Positions 7,790 to 17,744 of a stretch of DNA of 64,000 nt are shown piece after piece; the first letter of the stretch is position 1, and the number at the start of each line of letters is the position of its first letter. The notes under the pieces are model-generated. The model was not told where the DNA came from. It saw only the letters and a list, made by a program, of their open reading frames with translations, and did not search any database. The translations under genes and the position numbers were made by a program. The stretch is from QHXW01 sp963847515. Lineage in GTDB: Bacteria > Acidobacteriota > Terriglobia > Bryobacterales > Bryobacteraceae. The DNA lies in contig CAWKAA010000005.1 in NCBI GenBank assembly GCA_963847515.1, positions 1,116,001 through 1,180,000 of the forward strand, in the 5' to 3' direction.

Positions 7790-9058
7790 ATGATCACTCA
7801 GAGCCTCCTCGTCCTTCTGCTGACGTCGTATCCGGCGATGCGCGGAGCCGAGAACTGGCCGCAATTTCGCGGACCGGACGGCAACGGGCATTCGGACGCA
7901 CACGGCCTGCCTTTGCATTGGAGCGAGACGCGGAATGTCGTCTGGAAAACCCCGATTCACGATCGGGGCTGGTCGTCGCCCGTGATCTACGGGAAGCAGA
8001 TTTGGCTGACTTCCGCGAGCAAAGACAGCCGGGAACTGTTTGTGCTGTGCATTGACCGTGACACGGGGAAGATCATCCGGGATTGGAAACTGTTCGATGT
8101 CGCACAACCGCAATTTGTGCATCCATTCAACACGGCTGCTTCGCCGACGCCGGTGATCGAGGAGGGGCGCGTCTACATAACATTCGGATCCCCTGGCACG
8201 GCCTGCATCGATACGAAGAAGTTTCAGGTTTTGTGGGAACGGCGCGACATTGAGTGCAACCATTTCCGCGGCGCCGGATCGTCGCCAATCCTGTTCCAGA
8301 ACCTGCTGCTGATGCACTTCGACGGGAGCGACCATCAGTTCGTGATGGCGCTCGACAAGCAGACCGGGAAGACGGTTTGGCAAACCAATCGGTCGATCGA
8401 TTTCCAGGATCTGAACAAGAACGGGAAGCCGGCCGCCGACGGTGATCTGCGTAAGGCGTTTTCGACTCCGCATGTCGAGCGGATTAACGGGCGCTGGGAG
8501 ATGATCAGTCTGGGGGCAAAGGCGGCGTACTCGTACGATCCCTTCACAGGGAGGGAATTATGGCGGGTGGAAGAGCGCGGCCAACATTCGGCGAGCACGC
8601 GTCCCGTAGTTGGCCAAGGGATGATCTTCTACCCGACAGGCTTTTCCGCCGGGCAGTTATTCGCGGTACGGACGGGCGGCGAAGGATTGATTACCGATAC
8701 TCATGTGGCGTGGAAGGTGAAGCGGGGCGTTTCGAATAAGCCGTCCATCCTGTTAGTGGATGGCTTGATCTACATGATCGGGGACACCGGGATTGCCAGT
8801 TGCATCGATGCCCAGACCGGAGAGCAGGTGTGGCAGCAGCGAATTGGCGGAGAGTACTCGGCGTCACCTTTGTACGCAGACGGCCGGCTGTGGTTCTTTA
8901 GCGAGGATGGCAAGACGACGGTGCTGAAGCCGGGGCGGGTTTTTGAGCAGGTTGGGGAGAATCACCTGGACGAGGGGTTTCTGGCGTCAACGGCGATTGC
9001 GGGGAAGGCGTTTTATCTGCGGACGCGGACGGATCTGTACCGGATCCAGGAGAAGTAG
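7790..9058 (+). CDS. Secreted PQQ-like beta-propeller (outer membrane protein assembly BamB-like) protein
   Basis: A 422-residue exported protein. The N-terminus has a short hydrophobic segment (ITQSLLVLLLTSYPAM) and then NWPQFRGPDGNGHS, the usual entry to acidobacterial/planctomycete PQQ-like propellers. Repeated blades contain the DxxTGxxxW pattern: DRDTGKIIRDWK, DKQTGKTVWQT, DPFTGRELWRV and DAQTGEQVWQQ. These fit an eight-bladed quinoprotein fold, but enzymatic PQQ binding cannot be shown from sequence and no other dehydrogenase parts lie nearby. ATG 7790 is preferred to TTG 7778 because it leads straight into the signal sequence. Monocistronic. Confidence 0.87.
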   Translation: MITQSLLVLLLTSYPAMRGAENWPQFRGPDGNGHSDAHGLPLHWSETRNVVWKTPIHDRGWSSPVIYGKQIWLTSASKDSRELFVLCIDRDTGKIIRDWKLFDVAQPQFVHPFNTAASPTPVIEEGRVYITFGSPGTACIDTKKFQVLWERRDIECNHFRGAGSSPILFQNLLLMHFDGSDHQFVMALDKQTGKTVWQTNRSIDFQDLNKNGKPAADGDLRKAFSTPHVERINGRWEMISLGAKAAYSYDPFTGRELWRVEERGQHSASTRPVVGQGMIFYPTGFSAGQLFAVRTGGEGLITDTHVAWKVKRGVSNKPSILLVDGLIYMIGDTGIASCIDAQTGEQVWQQRIGGEYSASPLYADGRLWFFSEDGKTTVLKPGRVFEQVGENHLDEGFLASTAIAGKAFYLRTRTDLYRIQEK

Positions 9059-9540
9059 CCCCGTACAACAGCGCTGTCGTCATCTGTCGGATAATTCACT
9101 GCGATGCAAACTATGACAATCGCTCTCATGCGGCGGGATGCGCCGAATTGGCTGTCCAAGTTCTGGATTGCCAGAGGATCTGTCGCTGGAACATCTGTTC
9201 AGGGCTGCCGTTAGCCAAAGTTCGCCATCGGGACATATCAGGACTAATCCGCCATAGGCCCTTTCGTCCAATCTCACCATAGGCGACTTATACGTCCAAG
9301 TGGAACGTCCGTGCGGCTCCCGCGATCTCGTTTTGCACGACGGCGTCGCAACCGCGCACGATCTCGAATTAAGATCGAACGGACGAAGGAAATTCTGCTC
9401 TCTCCTCGCTGATTCTCATTGCGTTGGAGCGCCCCCGCTCGCCTCTGCGGCTTTTGGCTAACACAATTGGGATTACTGGGTAAGACAGGCTGTAGCCATT
9501 TCAGAGCTCTGCCTGAAGGCGTGAGGAGGGCCGGTAGGCG
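9059..9540. other. Intergenic region between converging genes, no gene recognised
   Basis: About 480 bp between the 3' ends of the PQQ protein and the carboxypeptidase-regulatory-like protein. Two frames of 66 residues (9080-9280 minus, 9419-9619 plus) have no recognisable content. No obvious terminator hairpin with a T run was found. Confidence 0.45.
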
Positions 9541-10956
9541 CTACCGGGCCGGTGCGAGTGTTACATCCCTGGCGACATACAGGACCAACGCGATGCGGCC
9601 GGTGTCTTCCAGCCAATGATATTCCAGGACACCGGCGCCCGCTTTATGCGGCGTGCTTCGCAGCGGAACTTCCGTCTCGCCGATCTTGAGGTGTACGTTT
9701 TCCACCGAAAGGTGCATGGAATCGACGGCGCCTGAGGCGGACGGCGCGGCTGTGGAAGTGACCTGGCCCTCTACTTTGGACCCGGCTTTGGCGGCGACGA
9801 CGCCGCCTGCCTCCAGGTCTTTGGAAAGCACGAAGGTAACCGGCCTCGCGGTTCCCGTCGTGGCGGAACGCAGGTCCTCTACGGAAAACAGCGGCACCGG
9901 GGTGCCGTCGCGCAGAACGGGGTGCCGCCGCGCCACCGTTTTCGGCACATGGGTCGTCAGCCAGCGGTAGATGAATTCCTGCATCAGATGATCGGTTGCC
10001 CTGCCGCTGAAACCCAGCAGAAAACCATGAAAAGCGCGCAGTCCCGGGCGGGAGGTGTAGGAGTGGAGCGGGGATAGGATCTCCCGCGCGGCAAGGCCTC
10101 CGATGATATCGGAGTAGTCGGGCTGCCAGTGGCCGTTATCGCCCTTGGCAACGAACGCGGTCCCGACGGCATAAAGAAATCGTGAGCGGAAACTGCCGGT
10201 TCCTTTATAGAAATAGCGCGGGTCCTGGTGAAACACGGATTGGGTGAGGGTATGGCCGATCAGAACGTGGGTGACGGTGGCAGCGTAGTCCACGCCAAAG
10301 CGCTTCCCGTACCCTTCCATCCCCTGGCCGAATTGCCGGTCGGTGGTGTTGCGCCATTGTTCGATTCCGGCGCCGGCCGCGTTGCTCAGGATGGTCTCCG
10401 GATCGATCAGGGTTCGCAACCCAAGGTGAAATTTCTGGGCGGCGGTCAAAGGCGCGGCATTGGGATCGTAGGTGACGTAGAAGTTCGGAACAATCCCGAG
10501 CAATCGCTGTTTCTCCTCGGCGTGCACCTGCTGGACGGCCAGTTCGTGCGGCGGCAGAGTCACATCCACTTTGCTGATGGCGGGTGCGATCTGCAGAACG
10601 ACCGGAGGGAGCGGTGGATTCTCCCCGGAAACCACGGAAACATTGGTCTTCTCGTCCATGAAACCACCAGCCGTGATGGTGAGGGTGTAGGCCCCGGGCT
10701 CGACCGCGGAGAAGTGGAACGAGCCCGTCTGGTCGGTAAGAGTAGTGCGCAGGGCAGTGGACCCGGCCGCCTGTAATCTGACGATGGCGGCCTCGACCAA
10801 CGATCCGGAGGAGTCCGCGACGGTGCCGCGGATGGTCCCGGGCGCAGGGCTAGTTTGTGCCGCGCATGACTGTGCAACCAGTAGGATGCAAATCGATGCC
10901 GTAACAGCAGCCCCCCGCCCCCCGCGCGATTGGCCGCATTGTAGCTGCGCTCGCAT
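9541..10956 (-). CDS. Secreted carboxypeptidase-regulatory-like domain protein
   Basis: A 471-residue exported protein. Residues 1-34 form a signal peptide (VTASICILLVAQSCAAQ). Residues about 40-110 are a carboxypeptidase-regulatory-like beta-sandwich (GTIRGTVADSSGSLVEAAIV, LTDQTGSFHFSAVEPGAYTL). The middle region, about 140-330, is an unassigned domain with aromatic motifs such as SVFHQDPRYFYKGTG and a Gly-rich helical stretch. The C-terminal 110 residues look like a beta-rich domain (VTFVLSKDLEAGG). Many acidobacterial proteins combine this N-terminal domain with a TonB-dependent receptor; here there is no beta-barrel. Function unknown, probably cell-surface or periplasmic. Confidence 0.82.
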   Translation of the reverse strand: MRAQLQCGQSRGGRGAAVTASICILLVAQSCAAQTSPAPGTIRGTVADSSGSLVEAAIVRLQAAGSTALRTTLTDQTGSFHFSAVEPGAYTLTITAGGFMDEKTNVSVVSGENPPLPPVVLQIAPAISKVDVTLPPHELAVQQVHAEEKQRLLGIVPNFYVTYDPNAAPLTAAQKFHLGLRTLIDPETILSNAAGAGIEQWRNTTDRQFGQGMEGYGKRFGVDYAATVTHVLIGHTLTQSVFHQDPRYFYKGTGSFRSRFLYAVGTAFVAKGDNGHWQPDYSDIIGGLAAREILSPLHSYTSRPGLRAFHGFLLGFSGRATDHLMQEFIYRWLTTHVPKTVARRHPVLRDGTPVPLFSVEDLRSATTGTARPVTFVLSKDLEAGGVVAAKAGSKVEGQVTSTAAPSASGAVDSMHLSVENVHLKIGETEVPLRSTPHKAGAGVLEYHWLEDTGRIALVLYVARDVTLAPAR

Positions 10957-11284
10957 GAACTGATTCTCTCACCGCCCGAGTCGGCAGGGGAAATGGGCCG
11001 CCGGGCAATTGAGTGCCGATATTGACGCATAACGCCCGTTCCGCTATCTGGCCGCCTTGTTTGCGCCGGGCTGGCATAAAGAACCGTCGGCGACTGTGCG
11101 GACGGGTGGCTGCCGGACCCCGGCGCGTTTCTTGGGACTCGTCAGAAAAGCCGCTCTGGGTGTGAGCCAAGTCACCCGATGAGGTGTTTACCTCACATCG
11201 CGCCGGGACCATTAAGTACGGGGATCAAACGGCCTCTCGCTGCTTCTCCTCTTGATGAGAGTTGGGAATTCCTTTGGATTCTTG
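10957..11284. other. Intergenic region, one small hairpin, no gene
   Basis: 328 bp between two minus-strand genes. A small hairpin (GAGGT-gttt-ACCTC, near 11180-11196) is present without a T run. No promoter with good boxes and no coding frame were recognised. Confidence 0.4.
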
Positions 11285-12148
11285 CTACGGCTTTGTGAGT
11301 CCGAGCAGCTTTGCGAGTTGAGTGTCGAGCATTCGTGCAGGAAGCAGTCTGGGCAGAGTCCAGTTCTTGAAACGTTGCGGAACGACCGCGTAGCGGGCCT
11401 TCGGCTTCGCCGTGCTGAGTGCCACGTGAACGGCTTCGCCCAGACGCTCAGGGGATAAGCCGTTATTACGTGCTTCCGCGACGATGAACTTCTGGAAGTT
11501 CTGCACGGCCTCCCAATACTCGGTCTGCTTGAACTCACTCAGATCTTCTTTTTCGCCCTTGTCATACATCGCTGTGTTCACCGTGCCCGGTTCAATGATC
11601 ACGACGTCGATGCCAAATAACATCAGTTCTCGCCGCAGAGCGTCCGACATTCCTTCAAGACCAGATTTGGAGGAGCTATAAGCACCGAGAAGCGGGATAG
11701 CAACTTTTGCGCCGGTAGAGCTGATGTTCACGATGCGGCCGGTGGGACCCTGTCTCTTCTTATCCGTTCCCAAAAGAGGAGCGAAGGCTTGGATTACAAC
11801 GAGCGGGGAGATCATGTTGACATCCAATTGCCGCCTGTACTCGCTGGGCCTCAGATAAAGCAATGGCCCACTCACCACAATTCCCGCATTGTTCACCAGA
11901 CCAAGCAGATTCCTGGCGCCTATCATGGAGCCGACCTTAAGGGCAGCTTGATGTACAGCGCCGGCGTCCGTAATGTCCATCATGAGAGGCACGAAACGGT
12001 CACCGAACTCTCTTTGCAAACGATGGGTGTCAGCCTGCTTGCGTACAGAACCGAACACGCGAAATCCCTTTGAAACAAGTACCTTTGTGGTTCCCCAGCC
12101 AATTCCGGTGGAAACCCCGGTCACCACGACATCTTTGTTGTTAGCCAC
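11285..12148 (-). CDS. Short-chain dehydrogenase/reductase (SDR)
   Basis: A 287-residue cytoplasmic oxidoreductase of the classical SDR type. Nucleotide-binding motif TGVSTGIG at residues 10-17, NNAG at 86-89, catalytic Ser at about 143-144 (NISSTGAK) and the YSSSK active site (Y157, K161), followed by IEPGTVNTAMYDK. The C-terminus (PERLGEAVHVALSTAKPKARYAV) resembles SDR proteins annotated as retinol or steroid dehydrogenase-like, but the substrate is open. GTG start with GGGAG about 7 nt upstream. A possible TetR-type half-palindrome lies in the upstream region. Single-gene unit. Confidence 0.9.
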   Translation of the reverse strand: MANNKDVVVTGVSTGIGWGTTKVLVSKGFRVFGSVRKQADTHRLQREFGDRFVPLMMDITDAGAVHQAALKVGSMIGARNLLGLVNNAGIVVSGPLLYLRPSEYRRQLDVNMISPLVVIQAFAPLLGTDKKRQGPTGRIVNISSTGAKVAIPLLGAYSSSKSGLEGMSDALRRELMLFGIDVVIIEPGTVNTAMYDKGEKEDLSEFKQTEYWEAVQNFQKFIVAEARNNGLSPERLGEAVHVALSTAKPKARYAVVPQRFKNWTLPRLLPARMLDTQLAKLLGLTKP

Positions 12149-12185
12149 GCGCTACTCCCAAAATGATCACTGTCCATCTTCACTA

Positions 12186-12198
12186 TGTTCACTGTACA
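12186..12198. promoter_or_regulatory. Possible operator palindrome upstream of the SDR gene
   Basis: TGTTCACTGTACA is a 13-bp odd-centred near-palindrome (TGTnCA-C-TGnACA) about 38 bp upstream of the SDR start. SDR genes are often controlled by TetR regulators that bind such sites, but no TetR gene is in the window, so this is weak. Confidence 0.25.
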
Positions 12199-12524
12199 CT
12201 TTGTGATCTTCAGAGAAAGATGACGGGCTTTCTTCGGCGCTATTTGACGTTCGCGTTCGCGCGGCGTCGCCGCCCCCGCAAGCGGTCCCTTACGCAACGG
12301 CTAGTTAGGGCGACGAGGATGGCACTATTTTGCGGATGCCTACGGTGTTTTGCAGGAGTCATCCGCGCGTCGTGCCGATGAACACGCAATCTGGGATATT
12401 TGCGATCGACGCAAGCCTGGTTCTCTACGGCGCGATGCCAAGCCAGTTCCAGACCTCATGCGCGATCTAGAAGGGTGAATCGCGGCGAACCTTGAGCGAA
12501 CCGTTTTCTCCATTCGAGTCGATG

Positions 12525-12530
12525 TATAAT
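12525..12530 (+). promoter_or_regulatory. Perfect -10 box (TATAAT) for the VOC gene, leaderless arrangement
   Basis: TATAAT ends 6 nt before the ATG at 12537, so transcription probably starts at or near the start codon. No Shine-Dalgarno is present, which agrees with a leaderless mRNA. No good -35 is seen. Confidence 0.5.
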
Positions 12531-12536
12531 CCACAC

Positions 12537-13052
12537 ATGCAAGGAATACCCTGGAGCACAATTGCGCTCGGCTCGCTGTTGTTCATCCCGGTATGCTCAA
12601 TAGGAGGACAGGAAGTGCAATCTCCGCAACCTGAGAAATCGAAGCCGCCTGTCAAAATGGAGCAGCGCGGGCGCATCCTTGGAATCGGCGGTGTCTTCTT
12701 CAAATCCGCTAATCGTGATCAGATGCGCGAATGGTATTCGAAGCATCTGGGACTCGCTGACAAAGGCGCAGGCGTGATGCTTCCTTGGCGCGAACACGAC
12801 GATCCGCAGAAGGAACACGTTACAGTTTGGACTGTTTTTCCCACCTCCACTAACTATTTCGATCCCAGCCACGCACCGTTCATGGTCAATTACATTGTGG
12901 ACGATCTGGATGCTTTGCTCGACCGCTTAAAACAAGAGGGAGTAAAGATTGACGCCAAACGAATGAATGAATCCTTCGGTCGCTTTGCCTGGATCTATGA
13001 CCTAGATGGGAATAAGATTGAGCTCTGGCAGCCGCCGTCCGCAAAGCCCTAA
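12537..13052 (+). CDS. VOC-family (glyoxalase/bleomycin-resistance-like) protein, probably exported
   Basis: A 171-residue protein. A hydrophobic segment (STIALGSLLFIPVCSIGG, residues 7-24) looks like a signal peptide or anchor, unusual for this mostly cytoplasmic superfamily. The VOC fold follows: ILGIGGVFFKSANRDQMREW, YSKHLGL, FMVNYIVDDLDALLDRLKQEG and FGRFAWIYDLDGNKIELWQP, with the C-terminal metal-ligand Glu in the IELW motif. The substrate is unknown. An upstream TTG at 12492 would add 15 residues before the signal and is less likely. Apparently monocistronic. Confidence 0.85.
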   Translation: MQGIPWSTIALGSLLFIPVCSIGGQEVQSPQPEKSKPPVKMEQRGRILGIGGVFFKSANRDQMREWYSKHLGLADKGAGVMLPWREHDDPQKEHVTVWTVFPTSTNYFDPSHAPFMVNYIVDDLDALLDRLKQEGVKIDAKRMNESFGRFAWIYDLDGNKIELWQPPSAKP

Positions 13053-13264
13053 GGGCCTTCCACTGCACTTACTCAATCGGTTTTCTGTAGCTACGGTCCC
13101 GTAGTCGTAGAATGGCCGGAAATGCTTTGGGTGTTCTCGATTGAGAAGAAGGGCGGCCGGTGCGATCGTGTCCGCCGCTCAGTGGTCCACTTCAGGATCT
13201 CCACAGGGGAACGACGCGCATCAACCGGTTGAGAAAGAGTTCGAGCGAATGGAGTGACGCGAGT

Positions 13265-13879
13265 CTACGTTGCGGCCAGCGTGTCGATTGAACCTTCCCG
13301 CCGCGCTTCGAATCCCGTGATCGCGGAGTCTTGCTTCAGGATATAGCCCATCTCATCCACACCGTCCAGGAGGCATTGCTTCGCGAAGGCATCCACCGGG
13401 AACTCGACGGAGCGGCCGTCGGGCAGCGTGAGCTTCTGAGCGGCGAGATCAATTTTCACGCGGGCGTCCGGATTTTTGGCGACGGTGGCAAACAACGCTT
13501 CGTGCACATCCGGCGGCACAACAATCGGCAGCAGAGAGTTCTTCAACGAATTCCCGCGAAAGATGTCCGCGAACGAAGTGCTGATCACCGCGCGAAAACC
13601 GAACTGTGTGAGCGCCCACGGCGCGTGCTCGCGCGAACTGCCGCAGCCGAAGTTGTCGCCGGCCAGCAGCACTTCAGCTCCGCGCGTCTCCGGCTGGTTC
13701 AAGATAAAATCCGCCTTCGGCTGGCCCTTGTCGTCGTAGCGCCAATCGAAGAAGAGCTCCTTATCGAGCCCTAGCTTCGAGGTGGTTTTCAGGAAGCGCG
13801 CGGGGATGATCTGGTCGGTATCGACGTTGTTTATCGGGAGCGGTACGATCCGGCTTTCGAAATTGGTGAAAGGCTTCAT
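13265..13879 (-). CDS. leuD: 3-isopropylmalate dehydratase small subunit
   Basis: A 204-residue subunit that, with LeuC, isomerises 2-isopropylmalate to 3-isopropylmalate in leucine synthesis. Motifs: NVDTDQIIPARFLKT (about 18-32), AGDNFGCGSSREHAPWAL with the substrate-contacting loop, and FADIFRGNSLKNSLLPI. ATG 13879 overlaps the leuC stop in an ATGA arrangement, so translation is coupled. The longer frame starting at 14074 reads through leuC and is not the true start. Last gene of the leu operon and intact, unlike leuA and leuB. Confidence 0.95.
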   Translation of the reverse strand: MKPFTNFESRIVPLPINNVDTDQIIPARFLKTTSKLGLDKELFFDWRYDDKGQPKADFILNQPETRGAEVLLAGDNFGCGSSREHAPWALTQFGFRAVISTSFADIFRGNSLKNSLLPIVVPPDVHEALFATVAKNPDARVKIDLAAQKLTLPDGRSVEFPVDAFAKQCLLDGVDEMGYILKQDSAITGFEARREGSIDTLAAT

Positions 13880-15282
13880 AGCAGGGTCCTCACGTCGGTA
13901 ACAACGCCAGTGACTGCGCTGGCGGCGGCAGTGAGCGGGCTTGCCAGGAACGTGCGTCCGCCCTTGCCTTGCCGGCCTTCGAAGTTGCGATTCGATGTGG
14001 ACACGCTGTACTCGCCCGGCTGCAACTGATCGCCGTTCATGGCGATGCACATGGAGCAACCCGGCTCGCGCCACTCACAACCCGCGGCGCGGAAGATCTC
14101 GGGCAATCCCTCGGCCTCAGCCTGGCGCTTCACATCCTGGGATCCCGGCACGACCATCACACGCACTTTCGGATTCACTTTGCGGCCCTTTAGCAGGGAC
14201 GCCGCAGTGCGCAAGTCGGAGATCCGGGAATTTGTGCAACTTCCGATAAACACGACGTTCACGGCGCGGCCCAGGAGCGGTTTTCCTCCTTCGAGGCCCA
14301 TATAGCGAAGGGCCTTTTCGACAGATTCGCGCTGCAGAGGATCCGAAATCAAAGACGGATCGGGCACCGAGGATGTAATCGGAATCCCCATGCCCGGGTT
14401 CGTGCCGTACGTAATCATAGGTTCGAGGGAGTCTGCGTCGATGGTGATTTGTTTGTCGTAGACCGCGCCTTCATCGCTCGGCAGTTTGCGCCAGCGCTCG
14501 ACGGCGGCATCCCACGCCGGACCTTTCGGAGCGTGCCGCCGCCCCGCGATGTATTGGAAGGTGGTCTCATCCGGGGCAATGAGACCGGCGCGCGCGCCGC
14601 CCTCGATGGACATGTTGCAGACGGTCATTCGCTGCTCCATCGAAAGCGCGCGAATTGCCGGCCCGGAATATTCAAGGACACAACCGGTGCCGCCGCCTAC
14701 GCCGATCCGGGCGATCAATCCCAGGATGATGTCCTTGGCGGTGACTCCGGCTGAGAGCGTGCCATCCACGCTCACCCGAAACGTCTGTGATTTCCGCTGC
14801 AACAGGCACTGCGTGGCCAGCACGTGTTCCACCTCGCTCGTGCCGATGCCAAACGCGAGAGCGCCGAAAGCGCCATGTGTAGCGGTGTGGCTGTCCCCAC
14901 ATACCACCGTCATGCCCGGCTGCGTCAGTCCCAATTCCGGACCAATGACGTGAACGATGCCCTGCTTCTCACTGTGGATCCCGTAGCAGGGGATTCCGAA
15001 ATCACGGCAATTTTTCTCGAGCTGCGCGAGTTGATTGGCGGCGATGGTGTCCACGATGGGCAGCGACCGATCCGTGGTGGGAATGCTGTGATCGGCTGTG
15101 GCTACAGTGAGATCCGGACGCCGGACCTTCAAGCCGCGCTCGCGCAGGCCTTGGAAGGCCTGGGGCGACGTGACTTCGTGCACCAGATGCAAATCGACGT
15201 AAAGCAGGGCGGGCGTACCTGGTTGCTCGTGCACCTTATGGGCGTCCCAAATTTTTTCAATGATGGTTTTTGGCTTACTCAT
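13876..15282 (-). CDS. leuC: 3-isopropylmalate dehydratase large subunit
   Basis: A 468-residue aconitase-family protein carrying the [4Fe-4S] cluster. Visible signatures: VDLHLVHEVTSPQAF near the N-terminus, VCGDSHTATHGAFGALAFGI, the first cluster cysteine in FIGSCTNSRISDL, and the CxxC pair in GCSMCIAMNGDQL. Length is standard for the bacterial enzyme. It begins 4 bp downstream of the leuB stop and overlaps leuD by 4 bp. The frame is intact with all catalytic motifs. Confidence 0.96.
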   Translation of the reverse strand: MSKPKTIIEKIWDAHKVHEQPGTPALLYVDLHLVHEVTSPQAFQGLRERGLKVRRPDLTVATADHSIPTTDRSLPIVDTIAANQLAQLEKNCRDFGIPCYGIHSEKQGIVHVIGPELGLTQPGMTVVCGDSHTATHGAFGALAFGIGTSEVEHVLATQCLLQRKSQTFRVSVDGTLSAGVTAKDIILGLIARIGVGGGTGCVLEYSGPAIRALSMEQRMTVCNMSIEGGARAGLIAPDETTFQYIAGRRHAPKGPAWDAAVERWRKLPSDEGAVYDKQITIDADSLEPMITYGTNPGMGIPITSSVPDPSLISDPLQRESVEKALRYMGLEGGKPLLGRAVNVVFIGSCTNSRISDLRTAASLLKGRKVNPKVRVMVVPGSQDVKRQAEAEGLPEIFRAAGCEWREPGCSMCIAMNGDQLQPGEYSVSTSNRNFEGRQGKGGRTFLASPLTAAASAVTGVVTDVRTLL

Positions 15283-15286
15283 GAAT

Positions 15287-16372
15287 CTAACCGATCACCG
15301 CGCAAACGGCCGCGCCGACTTGCTCGGTGGTTGCAGGGCTTCCCTTGGGTTTGAGGTCTGCCGTGACGGCGCCGGATTCGAGCACCGCTTCGACAGCGGC
15401 CTCCACCGCCGCGGCTTCTTCCTTCAATCCGAAACTGTACGCCAACATAGCCGCGACCGACCCGATGGCGCCCAGTGGGTTCGCTTTGTTCTGGCCGGCG
15501 ATGTCCGGCGCCGATCCGTGCACCGGCTCGTACAGCCCAACCCATACGCCTGAGGCCTTGCGATCGCCGATCGACGCGGACGGCAGCATGCCGATCGAAC
15601 CGGCAAGCACAGCTCCTTCATCACTCAAGATATCGCCGAACATGTTTTCTGTCAGGACAATGTCGAAGCTGCGTGGGATTCAGCACCAGCTGCATGGCGC
15701 AGTTGTCCACCAGCATGTGATCGAGTGCGACATCGGGGAATTCCCGCGCGACCTCAGTCACTACGCGACGCCAGAGCTGCGAATTCTCCAGCACGTTGGA
15801 CTTGTCGACGGAGGTTACTTTTTTACGGCGGCCGCGGGCCAAGTGAAAGGCCATGCGGGTGACGCGCTCGATTTCGGCGCGCGTGTACACCATGGTGTTG
15901 ACGGCACGCGTTTCGGCTCCGTTCTCCGTGATGCCGCGCGGCGTGCCGTAATAGATGCCGCCGGTCAACTCGCGGACGATGATCATGTCCGTGCCGTCCA
16001 CCGATGGTTCTTGAGCGGCGAAGAATCGAGCAGCGACTGATAGGCGCGGACGGGCCGCAGATTGGCGTAGACGCCCAGCACTTTGCGAATGCCCAGCAGA
16101 CCCTTCTCCGGCCGTTTCTCCGGCGGGGCATTGTCGAACTCGGGCAGACCTACCGCCCCCATCAGAGTCGCGTCGGCTTCAGCGGCGAGCCTGGCGGTCT
16201 CATCGGGAAGCGGGCTGCCGGTCTTGTGAATCGCGATACCACCCAGCAGGCCCTCGGTCAGCAGCAGCGTGTGGCCCCATTTGCGAGCGACATGTTGCAG
16301 CACGCGTACAGCTTCGCGCGTGACCTCCGTGCCGATGCCGTCTCCGGGCAGAACCAGAATGTTGAGATTCAT
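15287..16372 (-). pseudogene. leuB: 3-isopropylmalate dehydrogenase, two frameshifts
   Basis: The NAD-dependent oxidative decarboxylase of leucine synthesis, split over three frames. The N-terminal part (15983-16372) reads MNLNILVLPGDGIGTEVTRE and LGVYANLRPVRAYQ. The middle part reads VDGTDMIIVRELTGGIYYG and VTSVDKSNVLENSQLWR. The C-terminal part reads MFGDILSDEGAVLAGSIGML and EPVHGSAPDIAGQNKANP. A base is missing near 16010 (between SSPLK and VDGTDM) and one is added near 15668 (NPTQ then FDIVLTENM). With both corrected the protein is full length, about 361 residues, with no internal stop and all catalytic motifs kept. This favours sequencing error or very recent damage. Confidence 0.85.
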
Positions 16373-16414
16373 CTGTCTGGAATTCGTTTTCTAGCAGGCC
16401 TTGATCTTCAGCCT

Positions 16415-17587
16415 TCAGTCGGCCGCCGCCTGTTTGGCATGCGCGTGTTCAATCAGGGCCACGATCTCTTCGTCCAGCACGCCTTTCTTGCGATCGGCCA
16501 GCGCGGTGAAGCGATGATACAGCGCGTCCAACTCGTCCCGGGTCAGAGAAAATCCGAGATCCTGGCAGCGCTGGTTGAGCGCGTGCCGGCCGCTGTGCTT
16601 GCCCAGCACCAGCTTGCCTTCCGGCACGCCCACACTTTTCGGGTCGATGATCTCGTACGTGGTCTTCTCCTTCAGATACCCGTCCTGATGAATGCCGGCC
16701 TCGTGCGCGAAGGCGTTGCGGCCGACGATGGCTTTATTGGGCTGCGGGCCGAAACGTGATGATGGAGCTGAGCAATTCGCTGGCGGAATACAGATGTTCG
16801 GTATTGATGCCGGTCGTAGTAGGGATAAATGTCGTTGCGGGTCTTCATCACCATGACGACCTCTTCGAGCGAGCAATTGCCCGCGCGCTCGCCGATGCCG
16901 TTGATGGTGCACTCGATCTGCCGCGCGCCCGCCTCTACGGCCGCCAGCGAGTTGGCCACCGCCAGGCCCAGGTCGTCATGGCAATGGACGCTGACGATCG
17001 GCGCAATCGCCCAGCGCCTTGCACGATGCGGCCGATCAGGGCGCCGTATTCTCGCGGGCGCTGAGTACCCCACCGTATCCGGAATGTTGACCGTGCGGGC
17101 GCCCGCGGCGACTACGGCCTTCGAGATCTCTTCCAGGTAATCCGGATCGGTGCGGGCGCCGTCTTCGGCCGAGAACTCGACGTCATCCACATGATGGCGC
17201 GCCAGTTCGACGGCGCGCTACGGCTTCATCCAGCACCTGTTGCTGCGACTTCTTGAGCTTGTACTTCAGGTGAATATCGCTGGTGGCGATGAAAGTGTGA
17301 ATGCGCGGGCGCCGGGCGTGTTCCAGCGACGCGGCGGCGCGTTCCACATCCAGCGTGCAGGAGCGCGCCAAAGCCGCCACCGTCACCCAGTGGAACTCGC
17401 GGCTGATGGCATCGACGGCTTCGAAATCGCCGTCCGACGCGATGGGAAAACCGGCCTCCAGGATGTCCACGCCGAGCTCCACCAGCTTGCGGGCCATGCG
17501 AGTCTTTTCGGGGACGGTCATGCTGCAGCCCGGCGATTGTTCGCCATCGCGCAGCGTGGTGTCGAAGATGTATACGCGGTTGCTCAT
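16415..17587 (-). pseudogene. leuA: 2-isopropylmalate synthase, at least five single-base frameshifts
   Basis: First enzyme of leucine synthesis, condensing acetyl-CoA with 2-oxoisovalerate. The N-terminus is intact (VYIFDTTLRDGEQSPGCSM, LEAGFPIASDGDFEAV). The frame then shifts near 17213, twice at about 17050 and 17010, and again near 16815 and 16749. Pieces such as DDVEFSAEDGARTDPDYL, REYGALIGRIVQG, SVHCHDDLGLAVANSLAAVE, TGINTEHLYSAS and NAFAHEAGIHQDGYL line up in order without stops. The frames end in VLDEEIVALIEHAHAK near 16415. Rejoined length is about 390 residues, so the regulatory LeuA-dimer domain of long LeuA enzymes appears to be absent. First gene of the operon. Confidence 0.85.
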
Positions 17588-17744
17588 GGTGTGGGTAGCC
17601 GCCTAATAAGCCACGACCGGACCCGCAAGCGGTTACTTACAAGGTCCGGCCGGGAATCTCGCCGGTGGTAACTGCGGTAAAGCAGCGCCAACCGGTACAC
17701 CGATTATGCGGTACGCATCACGATTTGGCAAATTTATAATGTTC

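Larger units (their letters stand above)
12149..12536. other. Divergent intergenic region between SDR and VOC genes
   Basis: 388 bp containing upstream regions for two divergent genes: the SDR candidate operator near its left end and a TATAAT box at its right end. Frames such as 12163-12381 plus are Arg-rich and unrecognisable. Confidence 0.45.

Noticed and set aside
7622..8473. Upstream extension of the squalene-cyclase-like gene to 8473
   Set aside because: It overlaps the well-supported PQQ gene on the other strand; the motif-bearing part starts at 7621.
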